The translations under genes and the position numbers were made by a program. DNA of 12,005 nt from CAYOVG01 sp964407285 (GTDB taxonomy: Bacteria; Desulfobacterota; Syntrophobacteria; Syntrophobacterales; Syntrophobacteraceae): contig CAYOVG010000221.1 in NCBI GenBank assembly GCA_964407285.1, forward strand, positions 1-12,005, written 5' to 3'. The notes below the pieces were generated by a model. It worked only from the letters and a program-made list of their open reading frames with translations, searched no databases and was not told where the DNA came from. Below are positions 5,858-12,005 of this stretch, piece after piece. How positions within the stretch are numbered: the first letter of the stretch is position 1; each line of letters starts with the position of its first letter.

Positions 5858-7246
5858 TCACCTCCCGATCGAATACCAGTCCACTTTCCGGGTGATGAAC
5901 ATGACAACGGCGAGCATCAGGAACAGGCAGACGGACCCGATGAGGAGCGCATAGTCCTGGTTCATGAGGAGAATGTAGAGATAGCCGTACAGGAGCAGAA
6001 CGACGCCGCCCATGACGGAAGAGCGCCGGTACCCCCCGAGCACGAACGAGCAGTAGAAGTAGATAAGACCGGTGACGGGAAGCGTCGCGAGCACGTAGGC
6101 CGTCGTGAATCCCAGATGCTCGGCGAATGAAAGCTCCAGGAGATAAAACACGCACAGCCCCGCGCCGACGAGAAGATACTGGATCGGGTGAATGCGTACT
6201 CCGGCCAGTATTTCAAAGAGCCAGAGAGTGATGAAGGTCAGCGACAGAAAAAGCATCTCGTACTTGACGCTTCGTTCCGACATCCGGTAGTGGTCGACGG
6301 GCGTTATGAAATGGACGCCGAACAGCGCGGACGATATGGAATCGTCCAGCCCGGTTTCGCTCCTCCACTTTTGGGGGTAGTTCCTGCCCAGGAACGGAAT
6401 GCTCCACTTCGCCTGGAACCCATCCTTGCCGACGCTACGCTGAGAGGGCAGCCAGTTGCCCTGGAAACTCGGGTCGCCCCAGTTGGAGTTGACCTCGACG
6501 GCCGTCTCCCTCCCGAAGGGAACGAAAAAAATGCCCTGGCTCCCGTTGAGGCTCAACTGGTAGGAAAAGTTGAAAACTTCCCCGGACAGCCTCCCCCTCA
6601 TGGGGACGTGGATTCCCGTATGCCGCCCGCCGAAATCCCCGACGCCGGGGAGAAAGGAAAGCCGCTCGCCGTTCCACTGGAGGGAGACCTGGTTGGTTAT
6701 CGCCCGCGCATCCGATATGCGCATGGTCAGGTGGGCCTGGTCCCAGACGATGTCCCCCGGAGCGATGCCCCATTCCGAAAAATCGGGGCGGGCGAACCGG
6801 CCTGAAACATCGAGAGCGGCGGAATAGACCGGGACCTGGAAGATCCCGCGGTAACGGACCTCGCAATCGACGTTCCCGCTCACCCTGAGATCGTCGGGCA
6901 GGAAGTTGGCGTGCCGCATTTCGGTTCGCTCCCTGGGGGAGCCGTCCTTGTCGGTCTCGGATATTCTCTTCACGTAAGGCGCCGTGATCATGGGGCCGAT
7001 CAGCGTCTGCTGTTTGCCCCACTTGGAGGTGACTTCCTCGATCGCCTCGTTTCGCCGCATCTGCCTTTCTCCGACGACGCCGCCGATCATGGCTATGGGA
7101 ATCTGCAGCAAGACGATGAGGAACCCCACCAGCACTATCCGGACCAGTTGAGACTCCCTGGCGGACTCCAAGAGCCTGGCCGTGCTGCCGCCGTTACCGC
7201 CGGCGCCTTCGCCGCCGCCGCGACCGTCGTCATCCTTACCCCCCAT
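5858..7246 (-). CDS. creD: CreD-like inner membrane protein
   Basis: Predicted 462-residue integral membrane protein of the CreD (Cet) family, close in length to the E. coli protein of about 450 residues. ATG at 7244-7246 is preferred because GGAG lies about 8 bases upstream; a longer frame starting with TTG at 7294 lacks this. Residues 8-20 are glycine-rich and cytoplasmic. One membrane helix spans about 35-55 (VRIVLVGFLIVLLQIPIAMI), followed by a large periplasmic domain of about 270 residues, then a block of about six helices from residue 330 to the end. The segment RIHPIQYLLVG with FYLLELSFAEHLGFTTAYV is the family signature. E. coli CreD expression is controlled by the CreBC two-component system and affects envelope and colicin tolerance; its biochemical role is unknown. 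No creB or creC is nearby, so control here must come from elsewhere. Confidence 0.92.
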   Translation of the reverse strand: MGGKDDDGRGGGEGAGGNGGSTARLLESARESQLVRIVLVGFLIVLLQIPIAMIGGVVGERQMRRNEAIEEVTSKWGKQQTLIGPMITAPYVKRISETDKDGSPRERTEMRHANFLPDDLRVSGNVDCEVRYRGIFQVPVYSAALDVSGRFARPDFSEWGIAPGDIVWDQAHLTMRISDARAITNQVSLQWNGERLSFLPGVGDFGGRHTGIHVPMRGRLSGEVFNFSYQLSLNGSQGIFFVPFGRETAVEVNSNWGDPSFQGNWLPSQRSVGKDGFQAKWSIPFLGRNYPQKWRSETGLDDSISSALFGVHFITPVDHYRMSERSVKYEMLFLSLTFITLWLFEILAGVRIHPIQYLLVGAGLCVFYLLELSFAEHLGFTTAYVLATLPVTGLIYFYCSFVLGGYRRSSVMGGVVLLLYGYLYILLMNQDYALLIGSVCLFLMLAVVMFITRKVDWYSIGR

Positions 7247-7651
7247 GCGAAAACTCCGTCGATTCGAAAAATAAAACAGTTCTGAACCAATCAAATCAGC
7301 CTGTTACCGGGCAATGCGGGATGAGGGGCCATCTTCACCTGAGGTCCATCCGGAAGTCAAGACGAAAAGCAGGCTCCGAACGTCTGCTCGTTGCCGTGTG
7401 CCGGCGTCGGCGGCATGAAGACAAAGCATACGGAGTCGGAGTCGCGAAGGAAATCAACCGGGCGGGAGTGCAAAATTATCGGTTCCGCAAGGGTAGCCGG
7501 GTGAAGATCGCGGATGTTAAGATGGAGTGCACGCCGGGTTTCGGCGCGGAATCGATCGTGGAAGCGTCGGCCGGGGGCCTCGATCCGCTGTTCGATTCGC
7601 AAAGCCCGGCGAATAACGGAAAACGAAGGGAGAAAAAAGAGAATAAAGCGC
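7247..7651. other. Intergenic region between divergent genes
   Basis: These 405 bases lie between the divergent creD-like and flavoprotein genes and must hold both promoters. Open frames cross it in several phases, but the only in-frame extension of the flavoprotein (start 7514) adds a basic, low-quality segment with no resemblance to family N-termini. I see no convincing -35/-10 pair, terminator or RNA gene. Confidence 0.5.
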
Positions 7652-9646
7652 ATGAAACCACTCACTCGCTCAGACTTGGAAAAGCTCGGAGCCGAAGGGG
7701 CCGGGACTTTGTTTCCCGACACGATCAGGGTCGGCGTGGGGATGACCGCCTGCGGCATGGCGGCCGGTGCGGGAGATGTCTACAAGGCGCTGCGGGACGC
7801 GGCGTCGGAGCAGGGCCTCGAGATCGCCCTGGTCCGGACCGGCTGCCTCGGCTACTGCAGCCGGGAACCCCTGGTGGACGTGCAAATGCCGGCTTCGCGG
7901 GACCGGGTCCTGTATTCGGATATGACTCCGGACCGGGCACGGGGCCTCGTGAGCGCCCTCGCACAAGGCCTCCTGCCGGCTGAAGGCGCCCTCGCCGTGA
8001 TCCCGGACGATTTCCATTCCCGCGGCGCTCCCGCTCCGGATGCCCCCGCGGATACCGCCCCCCCGGATGCCCCCGCCCCGAATGCCTCCGGCCGTTCCGG
8101 AGGCGATTCGAAAACCTCCGCGCAGGCGCTATGCGACAGGCTTTCCGTTCCCCTGCTGAGCGACCTCCCGTTCTACGCCCGCCAGAAAAGGATCGTTCTT
8201 CGAAACAGCGGACTCATCGACCCCATGCGCATCGAGGAGTACATCGCCCTCGGCGGCTACGCCGGGCTCGCCCGCGCCCTGCTGGACCTGTCCCCGCGGG
8301 AAGTCGTCGACGAGGTGCTCCGGTCCGGGCTCCGGGGCCGGGGCGGCGGAGGCTTCCCCACCGGTCGCAAGTGGCGGGTGTGCGGCGATGCGCCGGGGGA
8401 GACCAAGTACGTCGTCTGCAACGCCGATGAGGGCGACCCCGGCGCGTACATGGACCGCACCGTCCTGGAGAGCGACCCTCACAGCGTGATCGAGGGGATG
8501 ATCATCGGGGCCTACGCGGTCGGGGCTTCGGAAGGATTCATCTACGTCCGGAACGAATATGCCCCGGCGATCGAGCGGCTGAGCGAAGCCGTGAAGCGGG
8601 CCGGGGAACTCGGGCTCCTGGGCGACGACATCCTCGGTTCGGGCTTCGGCTTCAGCATCGCCATAGTGCGCGGGGCGGGCGCATTCGTGTGCGGCGAGGA
8701 GACGGCGCTGATCGCGTCCATCGAGGGTGGGATCGGCGAACCCCGGCCCCGGCCGCCCTTTCCGGCCGTGAGCGGGCTGTGGGGAGCCCCGACGCTTATA
8801 GGCAACGTCAAGACCTGGGCATCGGCGGCCGTGGTGCTCGCCCGCGGCGCGGAGGCCTTTGCGGCCGTCGGCAAGGAAGGCGAAGCCGGGACCGTCGTGT
8901 TTTCGCTCGTGGGACAGGTGGCCCGCGCGGGGCTCGTGGAAGTCCCGACGGGGCTCACCCTCGGGGAACTCATCGAGGACATCGGGGGCGGAGCGCCCGA
9001 CGGAGCCGGGAGGATCAAGGCCGTGCTGACGGGCGGCCCGTCGGGCGGGTGCATACCGGCCGAACTCTTCCACCTGCCCGTCGATTTCGAGAGCATCGCT
9101 GACGCGGGGTCGATCATCGGGTCGGGCGGCATGGTCGTCATGGGTGAGGACGCCTGCATGATCGACGTGGCGCGCTACTTCACCGGCTTCACCCTGGCCG
9201 AATCGTGCGGCAAGTGCACGCCGTGCCGCGAGGGGCTGCGGTTCATGCACGAGACCCTCTCCCGCATAGCGGAGGGGCGAGGAACCATGAAGGACATCGA
9301 ACTGCTGGAGGAAGTCGCCCTCTGGGTGAAATCGGCGTCCCTGTGCGGCCTCGGGCGGACGGCCCCCAATCCGGCGCTCTCGGCGCTTCGCTATTTCCGG
9401 GAGGAATGCGAAGCCCACGTGAAGGAGAAGCGGTGCAAGGCCGGCGTATGCGGCGCGCTCATCGAGCTCTCCATTCACCCCGGCGCGTGCAACGGCTGCG
9501 GCCTGTGCGCGAGGGCGTGCCCGGCGGGCGCGGTCACCGGGGAGAAGAACGCCCCGCACGCGATCGACCGGGGCCTTTGCAACGGCTGCAGGCTCTGCCA
9601 TGCGGTGTGCCCCGTCGGAGCGGTGGAGATCGTTGCGTGGAGGTGA
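7652..9646 (+). CDS. NuoF/HydB-type NADH-binding flavoprotein with fused [2Fe-2S] and 2[4Fe-4S] domains
   Basis: Predicted 664-residue NADH:acceptor (diaphorase) subunit like HydB/HndC of soluble hydrogenases and NAD-linked formate dehydrogenases. It would pass electrons between NAD(H), FMN and Fe-S clusters. Residues 1-125 form a thioredoxin-like ferredoxin domain close to HndB, with Cys34 (TACGMAAGAG), Cys65 and Cys69 (TGCLGYC). An Ala/Pro linker follows (about 127-155). The NuoF core has the glycine loop RGRGGGGFPTG (228-238), GAGAFVCGEETAL, and N3-cluster ligands Cys519, 522, 525 (SCGKCTPC) and Cys565. The C-terminus has two [4Fe-4S] motifs: Cys613/616/619/623 and Cys643/646/649/653. Thermotoga HydB, with the same order, is slightly shorter. 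The ATG at 7652 matches the expected N-terminus, but its ribosome site is weak. A partner iron-sulfur protein follows after 457 bases; no separate NuoE-like gene or catalytic subunit is present. Confidence 0.93.
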   Translation: MKPLTRSDLEKLGAEGAGTLFPDTIRVGVGMTACGMAAGAGDVYKALRDAASEQGLEIALVRTGCLGYCSREPLVDVQMPASRDRVLYSDMTPDRARGLVSALAQGLLPAEGALAVIPDDFHSRGAPAPDAPADTAPPDAPAPNASGRSGGDSKTSAQALCDRLSVPLLSDLPFYARQKRIVLRNSGLIDPMRIEEYIALGGYAGLARALLDLSPREVVDEVLRSGLRGRGGGGFPTGRKWRVCGDAPGETKYVVCNADEGDPGAYMDRTVLESDPHSVIEGMIIGAYAVGASEGFIYVRNEYAPAIERLSEAVKRAGELGLLGDDILGSGFGFSIAIVRGAGAFVCGEETALIASIEGGIGEPRPRPPFPAVSGLWGAPTLIGNVKTWASAAVVLARGAEAFAAVGKEGEAGTVVFSLVGQVARAGLVEVPTGLTLGELIEDIGGGAPDGAGRIKAVLTGGPSGGCIPAELFHLPVDFESIADAGSIIGSGGMVVMGEDACMIDVARYFTGFTLAESCGKCTPCREGLRFMHETLSRIAEGRGTMKDIELLEEVALWVKSASLCGLGRTAPNPALSALRYFREECEAHVKEKRCKAGVCGALIELSIHPGACNGCGLCARACPAGAVTGEKNAPHAIDRGLCNGCRLCHAVCPVGAVEIVAWR

Positions 9647-9674
9647 CGATTCTCGACAACCGACGATTCTCGAC
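9645..9674. repeat. 13-bp direct repeat overlapping the flavoprotein stop codon
   Basis: GACGATTCTCGAC occurs at 9645-9657 and 9662-9674, a 17-base period. The first copy contains the last two bases of the TGA stop codon (9644-9646). Confidence 0.6.
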
Positions 9675-9722
9675 GCGAAGCCCGTGCCGAACGGCCGAGC
9701 AGGCTGAACAGGCTGAAATTTT

Positions 9723-9749
9723 CGATCGGGATGTCGAAAATCCCGATCG
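9723..9749. terminator. Perfect 10-bp hairpin after the flavoprotein gene
   Basis: CGATCGGGAT (9723-9732) pairs exactly with ATCCCGATCG (9740-9749), loop GTCGAAA. It sits 77 bases beyond the stop codon. No T run follows, so it may instead stabilise the 3' end or cause partial termination between the two genes. Confidence 0.4.
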
Positions 9750-9770
9750 GGCCGATGGTGGGCTTCGTTC

Positions 9771-9812
9771 GGGTTGCGGGCTTCGCGTTGCGCGTTGCGG
9801 GTTGCGCGTTTC
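9771..9812. repeat. Heptanucleotide imperfect tandem repeat
   Basis: Six consecutive 7-base units fill this tract: GGGTTGC, GGGCTTC, GCGTTGC, GCGTTGC, GGGTTGC, GCGTTTC. The G+T bias on one strand is strong. The flanking bases (TTCGTTC before, GGTTCGG after) look like further decayed units. Confidence 0.6.
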
Positions 9813-9953
9813 GGTTCGGGCGGACGTGGGCCGTCATGGGCGCATTGAACCGCCCGGTTCTCCCGCCGCGTGCGAACCCCAACCTCGATGAATGGAAAAT
9901 GGGCATGGTTCATAGGCCATGAGTTCGAGGCGACACTCGACAGGACTCATCGT

Positions 9954-10015
9954 TATTCCCGCGCCGGCGGGGGTCCGGGCTTCTCGAGGTTTCCCGGCCC
10001 CCCCCGCTTGCGCGG
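9954..10015. repeat. REP-like dispersed repeat, copy 2
   Basis: Starts TATTCCCGCGCCGGCGGG, then CTTCTCGAGGTTT, CCCGGCCCCCC and CGCTTGCGC, matching copy 1 near 4071 block by block. Its end forms CCCCCGC-TTGC-GCGGGGG, a strong hairpin. Confidence 0.6.
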
Positions 10016-10103
10016 GGGCGACGGCTTAAGTGTTACCCCGTTTCGAACCATGCCGGAAAATGGCATTGAATCGGATCGAATATCGGATAAGGAAGAAAAG
10101 CCC

Positions 10104-10859
10104 ATGCCGGCTTTGACGATAGACGGAAAAAAGGTAATCGTGCCGGAAGGCGCGACGGTGCTTCAGGCCGTGCGGGCCGCGGAAGCGGATCTTCCCACTC
10201 TTTGCCGGCATGAGGAACTGGCGCCCTATGGAGCATGCAGGCTCTGCATGGTGTCCATCGTTTCCCCGCGAAGCGCCCTCGTGGCCTCGTGCATCCACCC
10301 CGTCGAGGACGGGATGGTGGTGGAAACCCGCTCCCCCGATGCGGTGAACGCCCGGCGGCTCGCCCTGGAGTTTCTACTCGGGCGGGCGCCGAACTCCGAG
10401 TACATCCGGGAACTGGCGGCCAGGGAGGGAGTCACCCGGTCCCGGTTCGCGGACCCGGCGGCGTCGGAGGGGAAAGCCGACGATCTGTGCGTGCTCTGCG
10501 GGCTGTGCGTGCGGGTTTGCAGGAACGTGGTCGGGGCGTCCGCGCTCTGCATGGTGGGGAGAGGCGTGGACCGCCGCGTGAGCACCCCGTTCGACATGCA
10601 GTCCGACGATTGCACGGGCTGCGCCGCATGCGCCGAAGTCTGCCCGACCGGGGCCATCCGGGTGGAGGACCGGGGAGGCAGGCGCATCCTCCACACCTGG
10701 AACACGTCCGTGGAACTGGCGAAATGCGGGGAGTGCGGCCGTTCGTATGCTCCCCGCGCCGCGGCGTCGCTGAAAGAGCCGTTGCAGGAAACGAAGGAAA
10801 AGCTCCCCGAAGCCCAGGACGCGCCGGACCTGTGCCCCGACTGCCGCAAACTCCGGTAG
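10104..10859 (+). CDS. NuoG-N-terminus-like [2Fe-2S]/2[4Fe-4S] electron-relay protein
   Basis: Predicted 251-residue soluble iron-sulfur protein. Start at ATG 10104, with AAGGAAG (10089-10095) 8 bases before it. Domains in order: a plant-type [2Fe-2S] domain with Cys34, 45, 48 and 63 (TLCRHEELAPYGACRLC and SCIHP); a helical segment (LALEFLLGRAPNSEYIRELA) where the His-Cys3 cluster motif of NuoG and [FeFe]-hydrogenases would be expected but is absent; two [4Fe-4S] motifs with Cys129/132/135/139 and Cys170/173/176/180 (CTGCAACAEVCPTGAI); and a C-terminal tail with two CxxC pairs (Cys208/211 KCGECG, Cys244/247 CPDC), probably a metal-binding ribbon. It would relay electrons between the upstream NADH flavoprotein and an unseen partner. 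Similar stand-alone proteins occur beside hydrogenase, formate dehydrogenase and heterodisulfide-type modules. The downstream side holds no further redox gene. Confidence 0.88.
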   Translation: MPALTIDGKKVIVPEGATVLQAVRAAEADLPTLCRHEELAPYGACRLCMVSIVSPRSALVASCIHPVEDGMVVETRSPDAVNARRLALEFLLGRAPNSEYIRELAAREGVTRSRFADPAASEGKADDLCVLCGLCVRVCRNVVGASALCMVGRGVDRRVSTPFDMQSDDCTGCAACAEVCPTGAIRVEDRGGRRILHTWNTSVELAKCGECGRSYAPRAAASLKEPLQETKEKLPEAQDAPDLCPDCRKLR

Positions 10860-11540
10860 TCGCACGGTTCGCTCGATGCGAGCGGGCATTGACGGCGACG
10901 CCATGGCAGCGAACGCAACGCATCCGGGCAATTTCAGGCAAAACGGTTACCCGCATGCTCTCCGGTCTCCGACGCGACGGCGCCCGACGGCGATGCGGGT
11001 CCGGGGGGCAAATCCATTTTCGGAAATCGCCTAAGTACTATATCCCTCGTTCGTGAAAATGGAGGACCGGACTTACGCGGGATTGCGACAGGTCTACTAA
11101 ATGGTATGAGCAGATCCGGGAATGCGTCGTCACAAGGGTGATGTTCCTTGCCATGAAGCACATCTTCAGCGATCAACTCGCCGACAAGCTCCACTCCGTA
11201 GAAGGCGGATCGCATTCAGGCAAGCGCTGCCTGATTCTGAGTCGTTCCATTTATTTTGTGGAACGTGGCTCAATACCGTGGTATGATGTCAAAGACTTCG
11301 AAACGGCGCATTCCGAATGGTCGGAGTTGAAGTTTGTGATATATACCTCTGGAATGCTTCGGAAAATTTGGAGTCGCCCCGGTCGTCGGCATTTCATTGC
11401 CGCCCGGACGGAGCATCGAACCGCCGTACGCATGGTGGAAAGCATCGGTGGACCGAGGTGGCCCGACCGGTCGATCCGGCCAAGCGGTTGAGAATGACTC
11501 GGCGGGTGATCGTGTGGAGGGTGTTTTGCTCGCCGGTGTT
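10860..11540. other. Region between the iron-sulfur gene and the CRISPR leader
   Basis: No confident gene. A short hairpin, CGCTCG-ATG-CGAGCG (10870-10884), lies 11 bases after the stop codon of the iron-sulfur gene and could contribute to termination, although no T run follows. One weak coding candidate is at 11141-11491. No cas gene or remnant is recognisable here. Confidence 0.5.
11141..11491 (+). CDS. Doubtful hypothetical ORF before the CRISPR leader
   Basis: A 116-codon frame from ATG 11141 (other starts at GTG 11138 and ATG 11153). I do not recognise it. The first two thirds look protein-like (MKHIFSDQLADKLHS, YDVKDFETAHSEWSELKFVI), whereas the last third is Arg/Pro-rich, as in non-coding GC-rich DNA read through. 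No ribosome site is well placed: AAGGG touches the first ATG. It shows no Cas1, Cas2 or other cas signature. It may be a decayed gene whose original end is lost. Confidence 0.22.
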   Translation: MFLAMKHIFSDQLADKLHSVEGGSHSGKRCLILSRSIYFVERGSIPWYDVKDFETAHSEWSELKFVIYTSGMLRKIWSRPGRRHFIAARTEHRTAVRMVESIGGPRWPDRSIRPSG

Positions 11541-11585
11541 TTGCGAGCGCTCTTGTGATGCGAAAAACCCCGGCAGCGCTCGCAA
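11541..11585. repeat. Perfect 11-bp inverted repeat upstream of the CRISPR array
   Basis: TTGCGAGCGCT (11541-11551) is the exact complement of AGCGCTCGCAA (11575-11585), separated by 23 bases that include GCGAAAAACCCC. It lies 145-190 bases before the first CRISPR repeat, at the outer edge of the likely leader. Confidence 0.6.
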
Positions 11586-11729
11586 GTGGTTAAGCTCTTT
11601 GAAAACCTGGAAAAAATGGAATGACCGAAGGATCTGGCGCACGTTTTTTCGGCCGCGAAAGCCCCGATTTTGGGACCTCTCGCAAATAGGCCCGCAAACC
11701 CTTACGGATCAAGGCCTCACAGGCCCGCC
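11586..11729 (+). promoter_or_regulatory. Probable CRISPR leader
   Basis: Non-coding DNA directly upstream of the first repeat, with A and T runs (TTTGAAAACCTGGAAAAAATGG, in part; CACGTTTTTTCGG) unlike the GC-rich surroundings. The repeats end in ATTGAAAC, the usual 3' end of repeats of this kind, so transcription should run left to right and place the leader here. The final bases include GGCCT-CAC-AGGCC (11713-11725), a short inverted repeat 4 bases from the first repeat. No promoter hexamers are certain. Confidence 0.6.
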
Positions 11730-12005
11730 GTATTTCCGGGGTTTTACGCCCCGGCCTCATTGAAACCTTTTGGATGGCAACGACATCAGGAGATGTCGGC
11801 ATGTATTTCCGGGGTTTTACGCCCCGGCCTCATTGAAACTTCATGCGAGAACCACAATGTTTCGATCTGGACTTCGTATTTCCGGGGTTTTACGCCCCGG
11901 CCTCATTGAAACCCTTCCTGCGATGCATACATAGATCTCGCTTGATCCAAGTATTTCCGGGGTTTTACGCCCCGGCCTCATTGAAACACGACTTCCCGCA
12001 AGCGC
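11730..12005 (+). CRISPR. CRISPR array, first four repeats, continuing beyond the window
   Basis: Four identical 37-bp repeats lie at 11730-11766, 11803-11839, 11876-11912 and 11951-11987. Spacers are 36, 36 and 38 bp (11767-11802, 11840-11875, 11913-11950); the fourth is cut by the window end after 18 bases. Each repeat begins GTATTTCC, contains the stem CCGGGG/CCCCGG around TTTTACG, and ends GGCCTCATTGAAAC. The terminal ATTGAAAC would become the 8-base 5' handle of crRNAs, as in many type I and type III systems; the subtype cannot be told without cas genes, none of which is visible. Perfect repeat identity suits the leader end of an active or recently active array. Strand is inferred from the repeat end. 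Confidence 0.97.

Larger units (their letters stand above)
9647..10103. other. Repeat-rich spacer inside the electron-transfer locus
   Basis: The 457 bases between the two iron-sulfur genes hold, in order, the second copy of a 13-bp direct repeat, a tandem CAGGCTGAA pair (9700-9717), a 10-bp perfect hairpin (9723-9749), a heptanucleotide tandem tract (9771-9812) and a REP-like element (9954 to about 10015). No coding frame here has a ribosome binding site or plausible protein. If the genes form one operon, the insertion of repeats has spread them apart. Confidence 0.6.

Noticed and set aside
7321..7983. A 220-codon plus-strand frame upstream of and overlapping the flavoprotein
   Set aside because: Basic, low-complexity translation with no known motif, running out of frame into the flavoprotein domain.
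8129..9913. A 594-codon minus-strand open frame opposite the flavoprotein
   Set aside because: It is antisense to an unmistakable NuoF/HydB gene; such long shadows are common in GC-rich genes. The sequence has no recognisable domain.
11317..11763. A 148-codon frame that reads through the leader into the first CRISPR repeat
   Set aside because: It translates leader and repeat sequence, so it cannot be a real gene; likewise other frames over the array.

Overview
The window comes from a GC-rich anaerobic bacterium, most likely a deltaproteobacterium of the syntrophic or sulfate-reducing kind (for example Syntrophobacterales). That placement is inferred from gene content: an NADH/flavin electron-transfer module of the HydB/HndC type with a partner ferredoxin-like protein, a chemoreceptor typical of the group, CreD, a CRISPR array, and GC-rich genes separated by repeat-laden spacers. 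No 16S rRNA or other taxonomic marker is present.

Layout. On the minus strand, positions 1-2383 hold a chemoreceptor (C-terminus cut by the window edge) and, 40 bp upstream of it, a PstS-like periplasmic binding protein; the two probably form one transcription unit. After a 563-bp gap with hairpins comes a small HdeA-like periplasmic protein (2947-3261, minus). Then follows about 1.2 kb without a confident gene: a GC-rich part with GGGTTGCGGG motifs, an AT-rich island (about 3690-3980) full of palindromes, and a REP-like dispersed repeat. A secreted trypsin-like serine protease (4461-5687, plus) faces a CreD-like membrane protein (5858-7246, minus); a perfect 26-bp palindrome lies between their ends.

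The second half is an electron-transfer locus on the plus strand. A 664-residue NuoF/HydB-like flavoprotein has an N-terminal HndB-like [2Fe-2S] domain and a C-terminal 2[4Fe-4S] domain. After a 457-bp spacer rich in short tandem repeats comes a 251-residue NuoG-N-terminus-like iron-sulfur protein. Together they look like an NADH diaphorase plus electron-relay pair, but no hydrogenase, formate dehydrogenase or other catalytic subunit lies beside them. The last 870 bp before the CRISPR array has no confident gene but carries a probable leader with a strong inverted repeat.

The window ends inside a CRISPR array of 37-bp repeats ending ATTGAAAC, with four repeats visible and no cas genes in view. 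I did not find a clearly new multi-gene system. The most unusual items are the catalytic-subunit-free diaphorase pair, the palindrome-rich AT island with competing hairpins, the binding-protein/chemoreceptor pair, and the hairpin-bearing CRISPR leader.
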